From positions 1-64,000 of the forward strand of contig CAZCOA010000009.1 of NCBI GenBank assembly GCA_964500225.1: DNA of 64,000 nucleotides. Reading direction: 5' to 3'. Source of the DNA: JAAYDY01 sp964500225 (lineage in GTDB: Bacteria; Planctomycetota; Phycisphaerae; FEN-1346; JAACEH01). Position 1 is the first letter of the stretch. Each line of letters begins with the position of its first letter. Of this stretch, positions 27,628-36,585 are shown in pieces. The notes beneath the pieces are model-generated. The model was not told the DNA's origin. It saw only the letters and a program-made list of their open reading frames with translations, and ran no database searches. The translations under genes and the position numbers were made by a program.

Positions 27628-28518
27628 ATGGCTAAGCAGAAACGCCTGATTGTCAACGCGGACGATTTCGGCTACAATCAGGCGATTACTGATGGGATCG
27701 CTGAGGCCCATCGCGACGGCATTGTCACGTCGACGACTCTGATGGCGAACATGCCCGGAGCAGAGTACGCCTGCCGGTTGGCACCTTCACTTCCGCGGCT
27801 GTCGATTGGCATTCATTTCACGCTGACGCAGTACAAGCCGTTGCTTCCCGCGAGCGAGGTGCCATCGCTCGTCGGCCCGGACGGCCGCTTCCTCAACTCG
27901 CGGGAGGCTATTCGCAGGTCTTGTCGCTTTGGATTTGCACAGCGAGAGTTGGAGGCCGAACTGGAGGCACAAGTCCGATTCATGCTCGATCGAGGCGTGA
28001 TTCCGACGCACTGGGACAGCCACCACTATTGTTGCATGTATCCTCAAACCCAACTTGCTGCACTTCGCGTTGGGAGGCGGCTGGGCATCACGAGGTGCCG
28101 CACCGGTGTGATGTCCTACTTCGTGGATCGATTGGCGGCGAGCCAGGATGACCTTCGGCGCCGGCGCCTTCGCCTGGCGCTCGCGTCGCTGCACAGGCGG
28201 TTGTACTACATCGCAAGCCACTTCGTGGCAAGGCATGCCTTCGGGATGACGGTTCCCGACCGGTTGCATCGCCGTGACAGAATGGTTACGGATGTGAGTG
28301 ACAAGAACGGCGTCGTGATGTGGCGGCGACTTGTCGGAAATGTGGCCACTGGAACCAGCGAAATGGTATGCCACCCGGGCCTGAAGCACGACGACTCGGA
28401 GGACACCCCGGCGATGGCAGCGCAGCGTGTTCAGGAACTGGCCATTCTCACTGACCCCTCAATACGGGCGGCCATTGAGGAGAACGGCATTCAACTGATT
28501 TCCTATTTTGAGCTGTAG
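27628..28518 (+). CDS. YdjC/ChbG-family carbohydrate deacetylase
   Basis: Metal-dependent TIM-barrel-like deacetylase that removes acetyl groups from N-acetylated sugars. Recognised by VNADDFGYNQAITDGI at the N terminus (metal-binding Asp pair), HFTLTQ, HWDSHHYC and CHPG, the conserved acidic and His residues of the family. Length 296 residues. ATG 27628 is preceded by GAGAG; ATGs at 27595 and 27598 in the same frame are possible but homology begins after residue 4 of the chosen start. In this locus it may de-N-acetylate the growing glycan or its lipid-linked intermediate. Confidence 0.82.
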   Translation: MAKQKRLIVNADDFGYNQAITDGIAEAHRDGIVTSTTLMANMPGAEYACRLAPSLPRLSIGIHFTLTQYKPLLPASEVPSLVGPDGRFLNSREAIRRSCRFGFAQRELEAELEAQVRFMLDRGVIPTHWDSHHYCCMYPQTQLAALRVGRRLGITRCRTGVMSYFVDRLAASQDDLRRRRLRLALASLHRRLYYIASHFVARHAFGMTVPDRLHRRDRMVTDVSDKNGVVMWRRLVGNVATGTSEMVCHPGLKHDDSEDTPAMAAQRVQELAILTDPSIRAAIEENGIQLISYFEL

Positions 28519-28611
28519 CCTGTCCTGTATCCTTGGCAGGACGCCGGGCCGTCCGGCAGCGACGTGCAGTTGTGATATTCCTGTGAAGCCTGCAGTGAGG
28601 GAGACGCGAAT

Positions 28612-29796
28612 TTGCTGACGGAGAGTGCCAATCCCGACCGTCGCCGGCGCATCGTCCATATTTCGACGCTCCATCCGGCGATGGACAGCCGCATCTTCTA
28701 CCGCGAGGCGCGGACGGTCAGTGACCTGGGGTACGACGTGACGGTGTTCGGTGTCCGGGACGAGGACGCCGTCGTCGATGGCGTCCGAGTGCGCCGCCTT
28801 GGGGCTCCGAAGAGGCGTTGGGTGCGTCTCCTGACGTCGGCCGCGCGCGGCCTGGCCGTCGTGTGGCGGACCCCGGCCGACCTGTACCAGTTTCACGACC
28901 CCGAGCTTTTGCCGGCGGCGCTGGCGGCGCGGCTGGTACTACGGAAGCGCGTTGTCTTCGACGCCCACGAAGACGTGGCCTTGCTGATGACAAAACCCTG
29001 GATTCCCGGACCGTTGCGGCGGCCGATCACCTGGCTGATGGGCAAATTCGATTGGTTCTGCGCGCGAACGCTCGACGGCATCGTCACCACATCGGAGGAG
29101 CAGAACGAAGGGTACTCTCGCTACGCGCGCCGTGCCGTACGGTTCCTCAATTTTCCGGCACCGAGATTTCTGGAACAACGGGACGCGGCCTGGAGGCCCT
29201 ATGCGGAGCGCGGGCAGGAGGTTGTCCATCTCGGCACACTCTCCACGCCGCGGTTGGAGTTCCTCGTGCGCATGGCGGGCGAGTTCCTGCGGGACCATCC
29301 GCAATGGAGATGGACTTTTGTGGGCCTCTTCCCCGAGCAGGAAGCCTGGTTCCGGGAGCACGTGCACGGCGACGTGGCCCCGCGCCTGCGAGGGTTGGGC
29401 AAGGTCCATCACATGGAGGTGGCAGCCATACTGTGCGGGGCCGCGATCGGGGTCAATTTCCACCCCGTGGGCGCGCCGCACTTGCAGCGAGTGATTCCAT
29501 TGAAGGTGTTTGAGTACCTGGCATGTGGGTTGCCGACGGTGACGACGCGCGTCCGGGCGTTGGTCAACCTAGTGAAGGACTGCCCCGCCGTGACGTTTGC
29601 CGACGAGGACGCCGCGGCCTATGGTGCGACCCTGAAGGCTTTGGCGGCGCGCAGCGACCGTGCCGCCCTGAGTGAGCAGGCCCGGCAGTTCAGCGACGAG
29701 CGGTTCAACTGCCGACGCGAGGGCGAGCAACTAGCGGCCATGTACGAGGCAATCTGGCGCGGCGAGCCCGGGCTGTCGGCCCCGCTCAGGCAGTGA
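28612..29796 (+). CDS. Glycosyltransferase, GT4-like
   Basis: A GT-B glycosyltransferase of 394 residues. The N-terminal half has HISTLHPAMDSRIFYREARTL-type acceptor-domain features (HPAMDSRI) and FDAHEDVALLM; the C-terminal nucleotide-sugar domain ends in PLKVFEYLACGLPTVTT, the family's E-x7-E region in relaxed form. Predicted cytoplasmic, adding one sugar to a lipid-linked repeat unit. TTG 28612 follows GAGGGAG with 8-base spacing. First of a run of glycan-assembly genes that continues to 40.8 kb with short gaps or overlaps. Donor and acceptor cannot be deduced. Confidence 0.75.
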   Translation: MLTESANPDRRRRIVHISTLHPAMDSRIFYREARTVSDLGYDVTVFGVRDEDAVVDGVRVRRLGAPKRRWVRLLTSAARGLAVVWRTPADLYQFHDPELLPAALAARLVLRKRVVFDAHEDVALLMTKPWIPGPLRRPITWLMGKFDWFCARTLDGIVTTSEEQNEGYSRYARRAVRFLNFPAPRFLEQRDAAWRPYAERGQEVVHLGTLSTPRLEFLVRMAGEFLRDHPQWRWTFVGLFPEQEAWFREHVHGDVAPRLRGLGKVHHMEVAAILCGAAIGVNFHPVGAPHLQRVIPLKVFEYLACGLPTVTTRVRALVNLVKDCPAVTFADEDAAAYGATLKALAARSDRAALSEQARQFSDERFNCRREGEQLAAMYEAIWRGEPGLSAPLRQ

Positions 29797-29832
29797 GGCA
29801 CACGCCCGCATACCCAACGGCGGAGGAGACAC

Positions 29833-31272
29833 ATGGAGAATAGATACAGTCGGTGGCTGTACGATCACTCTCCCGTCTGCGCCCAGAACCTGTTCTCGTC
29901 GATCTACGGCCTGAAGAAGCGGCTGGATCGCTACCGCGGCGACGACTATAAGCGATTTCTCGAGTTTTTCCGGGCCTGCGAGGGATGGAGCGTCGAAGAA
30001 CTGCGGGCCTACCAGAACGAGCGACTGACTGAGGTGATTCGCCACGCGTACGACTACGTGCCCTTCTATCGGCAGCGCTTCGACGCGTTGAAGCTTCGGC
30101 CGGACGACATCCGCACCGTGGACGACCTCCCCAAACTGCCACTGCTGACCAAGGACGACATTCGCGGTGCCGGCGCCGACATGACGGCCCGGGGCTATCC
30201 GCGGCGAAAGGCGCTCGTTGCGAACACGTCGGGGTCCACGGGCTATCCACTCACCCTGTGGCGGAGCCGCCGGTCCAACCAGATGGAGTACGCGTTCACC
30301 TGGGCCCGCCGTCGGCCGGGGGTTTGTCGCGGCAGGCCGTATGCCTCTTTCACCGGCATACATATCGTCAGGTCCGATTCCTTCACGCCGCCCTTCTGGC
30401 GGATGAACTGGGCCTCGCGACAACGGTGCTACAGCGTCTTTCACATGACTGACGAGACTATGCCGCTCTACCTGGACGACCTGAACCGGCACCCGATGGA
30501 CTGGTTCCAAGGATACGCCACGCCAATCTACCTCCTGGCTGAGTTCGTTCTGGACAAGGGGTACCCGTTCACGGCCTATCCGAAAGCGGTCTTCACCACC
30601 AGCGAGCAACTTCTTCCGGGCTATCGCGAGGCCATTGAGACGGCGTTCCACACCAAGCTCTACGACCAGTACGGTCTGCACGAGCAGACATGCAGCATCA
30701 CCGAGTACCCGTGCGGCCACATGCACGAGGACATGGAATATGCTATCACGGAGTTCATCCCGGTGGGCCGCGAGGGCGACGCCACGGTCGCAGAGATTGT
30801 GGGGACCGCCCTGTACAACGAGGCGATGCCGCTGATCCGCTATCGCTGCGGCGACTTGGCGCTTCTGCCCGACCATCCACCGGCCTGCAATGCTCATCCG
30901 TCGCGAATCGTGAGCGCCATCTACGGCCGCACGAACCACGTGATTGTGACGGGCGACGGACGAAAGATCAGTAACATCAGTGTGATTGTTACGCGGTGTC
31001 GCAATGTCAACGCCGTGCAGTGTATCCAGGACGAGCCGGGTACCATGCGATTGCGCGTCGTCAAGGGGCCCTGCTTCTCCGCCGAGGACGAAGCCGAACT
31101 GCTGAGACAGTTCCGGTTGCGGGTCGGCGAGCAGACCGAAGTCCGCGTCGAGTACGCTTCCGATGTGTTGCGGACGTCCTCGGGGAAGACCTTGGCGATT
31201 ATCTCCAATGTTGGAAAGCCGCAGCCGGGCGCTGCGGCCAAGGCATCTGGACAAGAGGTGCCGGCCGGATGA
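29833..31272 (+). CDS. CapK/PaaK-like adenylate-forming enzyme
   Basis: A 479-residue member of the phenylacetate-CoA ligase-like ANL superfamily, which activates carboxylates with ATP. The phosphate-binding loop is VANTSGSTGYP, the acid/aromatic motif is YDQYGLHEQTCS, and IYGRTNHVIVTGDGRK marks the hinge to the C-terminal domain. CapK-type relatives occur inside capsule and exopolysaccharide clusters, where their substrate is generally unknown; activation of an acyl or amino acid group for glycan decoration is plausible. ATG 29833 follows GGAGGAGA. It ends 10 bases before the next glycosyltransferase. Confidence 0.8.
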   Translation: MENRYSRWLYDHSPVCAQNLFSSIYGLKKRLDRYRGDDYKRFLEFFRACEGWSVEELRAYQNERLTEVIRHAYDYVPFYRQRFDALKLRPDDIRTVDDLPKLPLLTKDDIRGAGADMTARGYPRRKALVANTSGSTGYPLTLWRSRRSNQMEYAFTWARRRPGVCRGRPYASFTGIHIVRSDSFTPPFWRMNWASRQRCYSVFHMTDETMPLYLDDLNRHPMDWFQGYATPIYLLAEFVLDKGYPFTAYPKAVFTTSEQLLPGYREAIETAFHTKLYDQYGLHEQTCSITEYPCGHMHEDMEYAITEFIPVGREGDATVAEIVGTALYNEAMPLIRYRCGDLALLPDHPPACNAHPSRIVSAIYGRTNHVIVTGDGRKISNISVIVTRCRNVNAVQCIQDEPGTMRLRVVKGPCFSAEDEAELLRQFRLRVGEQTEVRVEYASDVLRTSSGKTLAIISNVGKPQPGAAAKASGQEVPAG

Positions 31273-31282
31273 AAGAGGTCGC

Positions 31283-32473
31283 ATGCGCATCCTCATGATC
31301 TGGTCCGAGAATCTGAACAAGCCCGGGGGCGGGAAGACGCATTTCGTCAACCTGGCCAGGGAGTTGGCTGTCCGCGGGCACACTGTTCGCATTGTGGCGC
31401 CGGGGTATCCGCCGAGAACCACTGAGGATCTGGGGGTGCCGGTGTCGTATGTGCCGACATTTCGCCGCAGCACGGCCGCGTTTGCCTTGTTTCACCTCCT
31501 GCTCGCGGCGGCGATGCCGTGGTTTCTGCTGCGGTACCGCCCGGCGGTGGTCTTTACGCGAGGACTCTTCCATTCGTTTCTGATCTTCCTTATCTGCCGG
31601 TTGTTCGGGTGCGCCTACGTCGCCGGCATCGACAGCATGGCTCACTATGAGCTGGAGATGCGCGGGCTGTCGCGAATAACGCTGGGCCTGGTGCGGCTGG
31701 CCGACCGGCTGAACCTTCGGTGGGCCTCGGCGTTCATCTGCGTAACCGAGGGGCTTCGCCAGGAAATGATCCGCCGGGGCAACCGGCCGGAGCGCGTCGT
31801 GGCGATTCACAACGGGGCGGAGGTCGGCGTCTTTGTGCCTGGCGACCAGGCCGCGGCGCGGCGCAAGCTCGGCCTTCCGGCCGAGGCGGTGCTGGTGGGC
31901 TTCGTCGGTACGCTGTCGGTGTATCAGGGATTGGATCTGCTGATCGACGCGGCGGCGCAGTGCCCCGACGGGGAGCGGCCGGTTCGTTTTGTGATCGTCG
32001 GTAGCGGCGACCGCCATGGCGAGGTCGTTGAGCATATCGAGCGAAGCCGCCAACAGGAGCGGTTCCTTCTGCGTCCGGCGGTGTCGCACGAAGCGGTGCG
32101 CGAGTACTTGGACGCCCTGGACGTGGAGGTGATCTGCGTCCATGACGAGCGGACATTGCGCTACGGGCTGTCGTCGCTGAAGTTCTGGGAGGCGCTGGCT
32201 GTGGGGTTGCCGATCCTCGTGCCCGATGCGAGCGGGCTGGGCGACGTGCTTGCGGAGTTGAAGTGGCCGGCGGTTTACCGCACGGGCGATGCAGCGGATC
32301 TGGCGGCTGTGTTGCAGCGTGTCATTGCCGATCTGCCGCGTTTGCGGACGCGTCGCCAGGAGCTTCACGATACGGCCTGTCGGCGGCATAGTTGGGCGGC
32401 GGTGGCCGAGGCCACGGAGATCGTTTTCGAGCGTCTGGCCGGCGGCCTGGCGGCGACGGAGGCCGGGGCATGA
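31283..32473 (+). CDS. Glycosyltransferase, GT4 family
   Basis: The 396-residue protein opens with a glycine-rich GT-B acceptor motif (NKPGGGKTHFVNLA) and carries a C-terminal GT4 domain: FVGTLSVYQGLDLLIDAA, IVGSGDR and SLKFWEALAVGLPILVPD, where the expected E-x7-E is partly altered. ATG 31283 has GAAAGAGG just upstream and lies 10 bases beyond the preceding stop. Its stop overlaps the next start (ATGA), showing a tightly coupled operon. Likely adds one sugar to the repeat unit. Confidence 0.8.
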   Translation: MRILMIWSENLNKPGGGKTHFVNLARELAVRGHTVRIVAPGYPPRTTEDLGVPVSYVPTFRRSTAAFALFHLLLAAAMPWFLLRYRPAVVFTRGLFHSFLIFLICRLFGCAYVAGIDSMAHYELEMRGLSRITLGLVRLADRLNLRWASAFICVTEGLRQEMIRRGNRPERVVAIHNGAEVGVFVPGDQAAARRKLGLPAEAVLVGFVGTLSVYQGLDLLIDAAAQCPDGERPVRFVIVGSGDRHGEVVEHIERSRQQERFLLRPAVSHEAVREYLDALDVEVICVHDERTLRYGLSSLKFWEALAVGLPILVPDASGLGDVLAELKWPAVYRTGDAADLAAVLQRVIADLPRLRTRRQELHDTACRRHSWAAVAEATEIVFERLAGGLAATEAGA

Positions 32474-33717
32474 CGACGAAGGCGCAGAGCAATCCGCTTC
32501 GTATGCTTCAGGTGGCGAACCAGCCTGGGCCGTTCTACTGTTTCCTGCGGCCGCTGGTGTTCGAACTCATGCGCCGCGGCATCGAGGTGGACGTGGCGTG
32601 CAACTCGGGCGACGAGCGGTTCGAAAAGCTCCGAAGCGCCGGCATGAACGTGCTGCCGCTGACGGTTGGGGCGTGGACGTCGGCCGGAACGTGGCTCACG
32701 CTGCATCGCCAGTTGCGCGACCTCATGGCCCGCAAGGCCTACACTATCTGCGTGGTCCACACGCCGGCGATCAGTTGGATCACGCGGTGCATGGCTGCCG
32801 CGGCGGGCATTCCTGTAGTGGCCTATACGGCTCATGGGTTGCCGTTCTTCGAGCGGCAGGGGCCGCTCACGTACTGTACCCTGCTGGCGGTGGAGAAGTT
32901 CTGTGCGCGGTACACGGATTTGCTCTTGGTGGTGAACTCCGTGGACGCCGCGGCGGCGGCAGAGCACCGGTTGGTCAAGCCTGGCGGGTTGGTGCGCCAC
33001 ATTCCAGGTCCTGGCATCGATGTCGGCCGGTGGCAGCAGGCGCCGTCGCCGGAGAAGCTCGCGGCCCTTCGTCAGGAGTTATCGCTTGGCCGGGACACCC
33101 GCGTCGTGACCTACATGGGCCGGCTCATGGAGACCAAGGGGGTTCTGGATCTGGTCGAGATGCTCGCCCTGCTGCGTCAGAGTGGGCGCGACGTGGTGCT
33201 GGTGATAGGCGGCACGGGGCCGCTCCAGCAGGCGATGTCCGACCTGGCGGCGCGCCGCGGCGTCGCCGACCGTCTGCGCCTGCTCGGTTGGCGCGACGAC
33301 GGCGTGGCGTTGATGTGGCTGACTGACGTGTTGGTGTTGCCCAGCACGTATCGTGAGGGGCTGCCGACGGTGCTCATGGAAGCCGGGGCCGCGGGCAAGC
33401 CGGTGGCGGCCTACCGTAATCGCGGCAGCGACGATATCATTGTGGACGGCGAGACGGGCTACAGTGTGGCGGCGGGGGATGTGGAGGCGTTGGCTGCCGC
33501 GGTGGGGCGTCTGACGGATGATTCCGAGCTGGCCCGCCGCATGGGCGAGGCCGGACGCCGTCGCATATCGAGCACCTTCGGATTTGCTCAGGGAGTTCGG
33601 GCCCAACTGGATGCCTATGCCGATGCCCTGGAGGCCAAGGGCATCGACGCGTCGCAGCTTCGAGGCGAACTGGGCGACCCCGTCTTCTCGCTCGTCGAAG
33701 GGCAGGGGCAGCCATGA
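32470..33717 (+). CDS. Glycosyltransferase, GT4 family
   Basis: A 415-residue GT-B enzyme. The N-terminal domain contains FYCFLRPLVFELMRRGIEV and THGLPFF-type capsule features (AHGLPFFERQG); the C-terminal domain has YMGRLMETKGVLDLV, IGGTGPLQQA, and STYREGLPTVLMEAGAAGKPV with both Glu residues of the retaining E-x7-E motif. It resembles transferases that add N-acetyl sugars to undecaprenyl-linked glycans. ATG 32470 overlaps the upstream TGA by four bases, and its own stop overlaps the next start likewise. Confidence 0.85.
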   Translation: MTTKAQSNPLRMLQVANQPGPFYCFLRPLVFELMRRGIEVDVACNSGDERFEKLRSAGMNVLPLTVGAWTSAGTWLTLHRQLRDLMARKAYTICVVHTPAISWITRCMAAAAGIPVVAYTAHGLPFFERQGPLTYCTLLAVEKFCARYTDLLLVVNSVDAAAAAEHRLVKPGGLVRHIPGPGIDVGRWQQAPSPEKLAALRQELSLGRDTRVVTYMGRLMETKGVLDLVEMLALLRQSGRDVVLVIGGTGPLQQAMSDLAARRGVADRLRLLGWRDDGVALMWLTDVLVLPSTYREGLPTVLMEAGAAGKPVAAYRNRGSDDIIVDGETGYSVAAGDVEALAAAVGRLTDDSELARRMGEAGRRRISSTFGFAQGVRAQLDAYADALEAKGIDASQLRGELGDPVFSLVEGQGQP

Positions 33718-34838
33718 AGATCGGCTACATCTTGCGAAGCCTTGAAGATTCCGGCGTAACGGTGTACTGTTTGCGTCTGGCTGAGGCCATGCGCCATCGA
33801 GGACACGAGGTGTTTCTGGTCAGCGACGGCGGCGTCTATGCCGACGAGGTGAGGCGGCGCGGTCTGCGTTACCACCATCTGCCGCTGTGCCGCGGACCGC
33901 TGCGGTCGTACGTGGCGGCGCGACGGTTGGCGGACATCGTGCGGACTGAGCGGCCCGACATATTGCATGGCAACTGGCGTCGTGCCCAGATGGCCTGTCA
34001 CCTGGCCGAGAAGGCCACGGGCGTGCCCTATGTCACGACGCTGCACCTGGTAGGCATTCCCGACTCGTGGCTGTACCGTCGCCTGAGCCATTGGGGCCGT
34101 CTGACGATTGCCCCGTGCAGCGAAGCGGTCGCCTATCTTCAGACGCATTTCGGCGTGCCTCGGGAACGGATTCGTCTGATCTTTCACGGGGTGGACTGTG
34201 AGCAATGGCCGGCGACCACGGCCGAGCGGCAGGTGGAGGCTCGTCGGCAGATCGGGTTGCCGTTGGAGGCGCCCGTGTTGGTCTGCGTAGCGCGGCTCGA
34301 GGCCGTGAAGCGGCACGATCTGCTGCTTCGCGCGCTGGCCGAGGCGCGGCGGTCCGAGGCCGGAGCCGGCCTGCGGTTGCTACTGGTGGGCGACGGCCAA
34401 GAGCGGGAGGCGCTAGGTCGCTTGGCCGGAGCATTGGGGCTGTCGGAGGCGGTCACGTTTCTTGGGTTCGCCGACCCGCATGGGGCCCTGGCGGCAGCCG
34501 ATGCGTTCGTTCTGGCCAGTGACAAGGAATCGTTCGGCTTTGCGCCGGTGGAGGCAATGTTTACGGGCCGGGCGGTGATTCGCACTGACAGCGAAGGGGC
34601 TCGTGACCAGATCGTGCCCGGTGAAACGGGGCAGATTGTGCCGCGCGGCGATGCGGGCGCTCTGGCTGTTGCGATCCGCGATGTGGCGGCCCGGCGCGGC
34701 TTGTGGGCAGAAGCCGGAGTGCGTGCCAGGGCGGTTGCCGTTCAGCGATTTGGGATCGAGCGGATGGTTGAGCAAACGGAGCAATGCTATAAGGATGCTC
34801 TATCGGACGCCGGGGCGGCGTCGGTTCGGGGCTGCTGA
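33714..34838 (+). CDS. Glycosyltransferase, GT4 family
   Basis: A 374-residue GT-B enzyme starting MKIGYILRSLEDSG. The C-terminal donor domain has CVARLEAVKRHDLLLRAL, LVGDGQERE, LGFADP and SDKESFGFAPVEAMFTG, which keeps the two glutamates of the retaining GT4 motif. The ATG overlaps the preceding TGA. It is the third transferase in the coupled series 31283-34838. Sugar specificity is unknown. Confidence 0.85.
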   Translation: MKIGYILRSLEDSGVTVYCLRLAEAMRHRGHEVFLVSDGGVYADEVRRRGLRYHHLPLCRGPLRSYVAARRLADIVRTERPDILHGNWRRAQMACHLAEKATGVPYVTTLHLVGIPDSWLYRRLSHWGRLTIAPCSEAVAYLQTHFGVPRERIRLIFHGVDCEQWPATTAERQVEARRQIGLPLEAPVLVCVARLEAVKRHDLLLRALAEARRSEAGAGLRLLLVGDGQEREALGRLAGALGLSEAVTFLGFADPHGALAAADAFVLASDKESFGFAPVEAMFTGRAVIRTDSEGARDQIVPGETGQIVPRGDAGALAVAIRDVAARRGLWAEAGVRARAVAVQRFGIERMVEQTEQCYKDALSDAGAASVRGC

Positions 34839-34905
34839 GGCTGGGGGACGGTCGCAGGGACGCGTTGATCTTGGGAACGCTTGGTAGTGAACAGGTGTGT
34901 AGTCT

Positions 34906-35964
34906 GTGGACGATACTATGCCTATTCGAGTGTCCGCCATTGTCATTCTCTACAACGAGGAGAAGTACATCGGTCGGTGCCTGGAGTGTCTGGCGCGTCA
35001 GACCTATCCGCACGAGCACCTGGAGGTGCTGTTGTGCGACGGGGGCAGTACGGACCGTTCGCTGGACATTGCGCGTTCGTTCGAGTCTCGGCTGCCGAAC
35101 CTGCGGATTTTGCACAATCGGGAGCGTCGGGCGCCGCAGGGACTGAATCTGGGTATCCGCGAATCCACGGGTGACGCCGTGATCATCATGGGCAGCCATT
35201 GCGTGTACAGGGACGACTACGTCGCGCGCTGCGTCGAGGTGCTGGAGGCCACCGGGGCGGCCTGCGTGGGCGGCCGGATGCTGACCGAGTCGTCGGGCAA
35301 GGGGCTGCTGGCCGAGGCGATCCGCCTGTCGCAGGAGAGTTCCTTCGGGACAGGGGGTTCCCGCTGGCGCAGCGGCGGCGAGGCCGGCTACGTGGACACG
35401 GTGCCGTACGGTTGCTACCGTCGCGAGGTGTTTAACCGCGTGGGTCTCTTTGACAAGCGGCTGCCGCGCAACCAGGACAACGAGATGTCCAGCCGCATCA
35501 TTGCCGCCGGATACAAGATCTACTTCGATCCGCGCATCGAGTCGACGTACTTCACGCGGGGCTCGCTTGGGGCGTGCCTTCGGATGCACTGGGTGAACGG
35601 GTATTACCATTGCATGACATGGCGGCTGAACCCGCGGAGCCTTCGCCCGCGGCACTTTATTCCGATGCTCTTCTTTCTCGGTCTGTTGGGCACGGCGGCC
35701 ATGTGGCTGGTCTGCCGACCGTTGGCGTGGATCGGCACGGCGGTCTTGGCGGCATACCTTGTTCTGGACCTATACTTCTCCGTTCGTATCGCCATGGCGC
35801 ACGGTGCGAGGTTCTTGGCGGTGATGCCCTGGTTGTTTCCGCTGACGCACTTGGTTTACGGTTGCGGCACTCTGGCGGGCTTGGTGGTTCATGGATTGAA
35901 GCGGGTGCCGGACAACCCCGAGGTCCGCGGGCGGCGTGATCCGACTGTATCGGAGATGCCATGA
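34906..35964 (+). CDS. Glycosyltransferase, GT2 family, with C-terminal membrane helices and altered DxD
   Basis: GT-A fold enzyme of 352 residues, with the nucleotide-binding start VSAIVILYNEEKYIG and LCDGGSTDRSLDIA. The site where this ExoA-like group usually has D-x-H (as in RxDAH) reads IMGSHC, so the metal-binding Asp is not apparent. Later segments NQDNEMSSRI and two or three hydrophobic helices (about 240-330) suggest membrane attachment. GTG 34906 is supported by AGGTG at 34893-34897; ATG 34918 is an alternative. The stop overlaps the next start (ATGA). Confidence 0.75.
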   Translation: MDDTMPIRVSAIVILYNEEKYIGRCLECLARQTYPHEHLEVLLCDGGSTDRSLDIARSFESRLPNLRILHNRERRAPQGLNLGIRESTGDAVIIMGSHCVYRDDYVARCVEVLEATGAACVGGRMLTESSGKGLLAEAIRLSQESSFGTGGSRWRSGGEAGYVDTVPYGCYRREVFNRVGLFDKRLPRNQDNEMSSRIIAAGYKIYFDPRIESTYFTRGSLGACLRMHWVNGYYHCMTWRLNPRSLRPRHFIPMLFFLGLLGTAAMWLVCRPLAWIGTAVLAAYLVLDLYFSVRIAMAHGARFLAVMPWLFPLTHLVYGCGTLAGLVVHGLKRVPDNPEVRGRRDPTVSEMP

Positions 35965-36545
35965 CTGTCATCTCGCGAGGGATCAAGCGGATGTGCGACG
36001 TGATGTTTGCGGCGGTAGCGCTGGTTGTTCTGGCATTGCCGATGCTTCTGATTGCGTGGCTCATCCGGCGGGGCAGCCCCGGCCCGGCGATCTTCCGGCA
36101 GGAGCGCGCCGGGCGGGACATGAAGCCCTTTGCACTCTACAAGTTCCGGACTATGCGGGCCGACGCGGACCCCTTCGGCGACAGCCCGACCGACGCCGCC
36201 GATCCGAGGCTCACGCCCATCGGCCGGTGGCTTCGCGAGACAAGCCTCGACGAGTTGCCCCAACTGTGGAACGTGCTGAAGGGCGACATGAGCCTGGTGG
36301 GCCCGAGGCCGCTCTACATGAAACAGGCGCGCGAATTTACCGAGCGGCAACGTCGTCGCCTGGAGGTCCGACCGGGGTTGACGGGGTTGGCGCAAGTGAG
36401 CGGCCGGGGCGATCTGCCGCACGAGGAAAAGCTTGAACTGGACGTCCAATACGTGGAAAATGCGTCGTTGTGGCTCGACCTGAAGCTGCTGTGCAGGACC
36501 GTCGGCCACGTTTTCCGCCGCAGGCAAGTCTACCAGAAATGGTGA
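35961..36545 (+). CDS. Bacterial sugar transferase (monotopic phosphoglycosyl transferase)
   Basis: Starts glycan synthesis by moving a phospho-sugar from UDP-sugar to undecaprenyl phosphate. The 194 residues match the catalytic unit alone (PglC type, without the WcaJ-like N-terminal membrane block): a single re-entrant hydrophobic segment at 8-36, FRQERAGRDMKPFALYKFR, the Asp-Glu dyad in TSLDELPQ, and MSLVGPRP and RPGLTGLAQVSGRG. ATG 35961 overlaps the GT2 stop. A second, unrelated initiation enzyme is encoded at 38262. Confidence 0.9.
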   Translation: MTVISRGIKRMCDVMFAAVALVVLALPMLLIAWLIRRGSPGPAIFRQERAGRDMKPFALYKFRTMRADADPFGDSPTDAADPRLTPIGRWLRETSLDELPQLWNVLKGDMSLVGPRPLYMKQAREFTERQRRRLEVRPGLTGLAQVSGRGDLPHEEKLELDVQYVENASLWLDLKLLCRTVGHVFRRRQVYQKW

Positions 36546-36585
36546 CGGTGCATTTCGAGGTTCGACTGAAGGAAACGTGTGTCCT

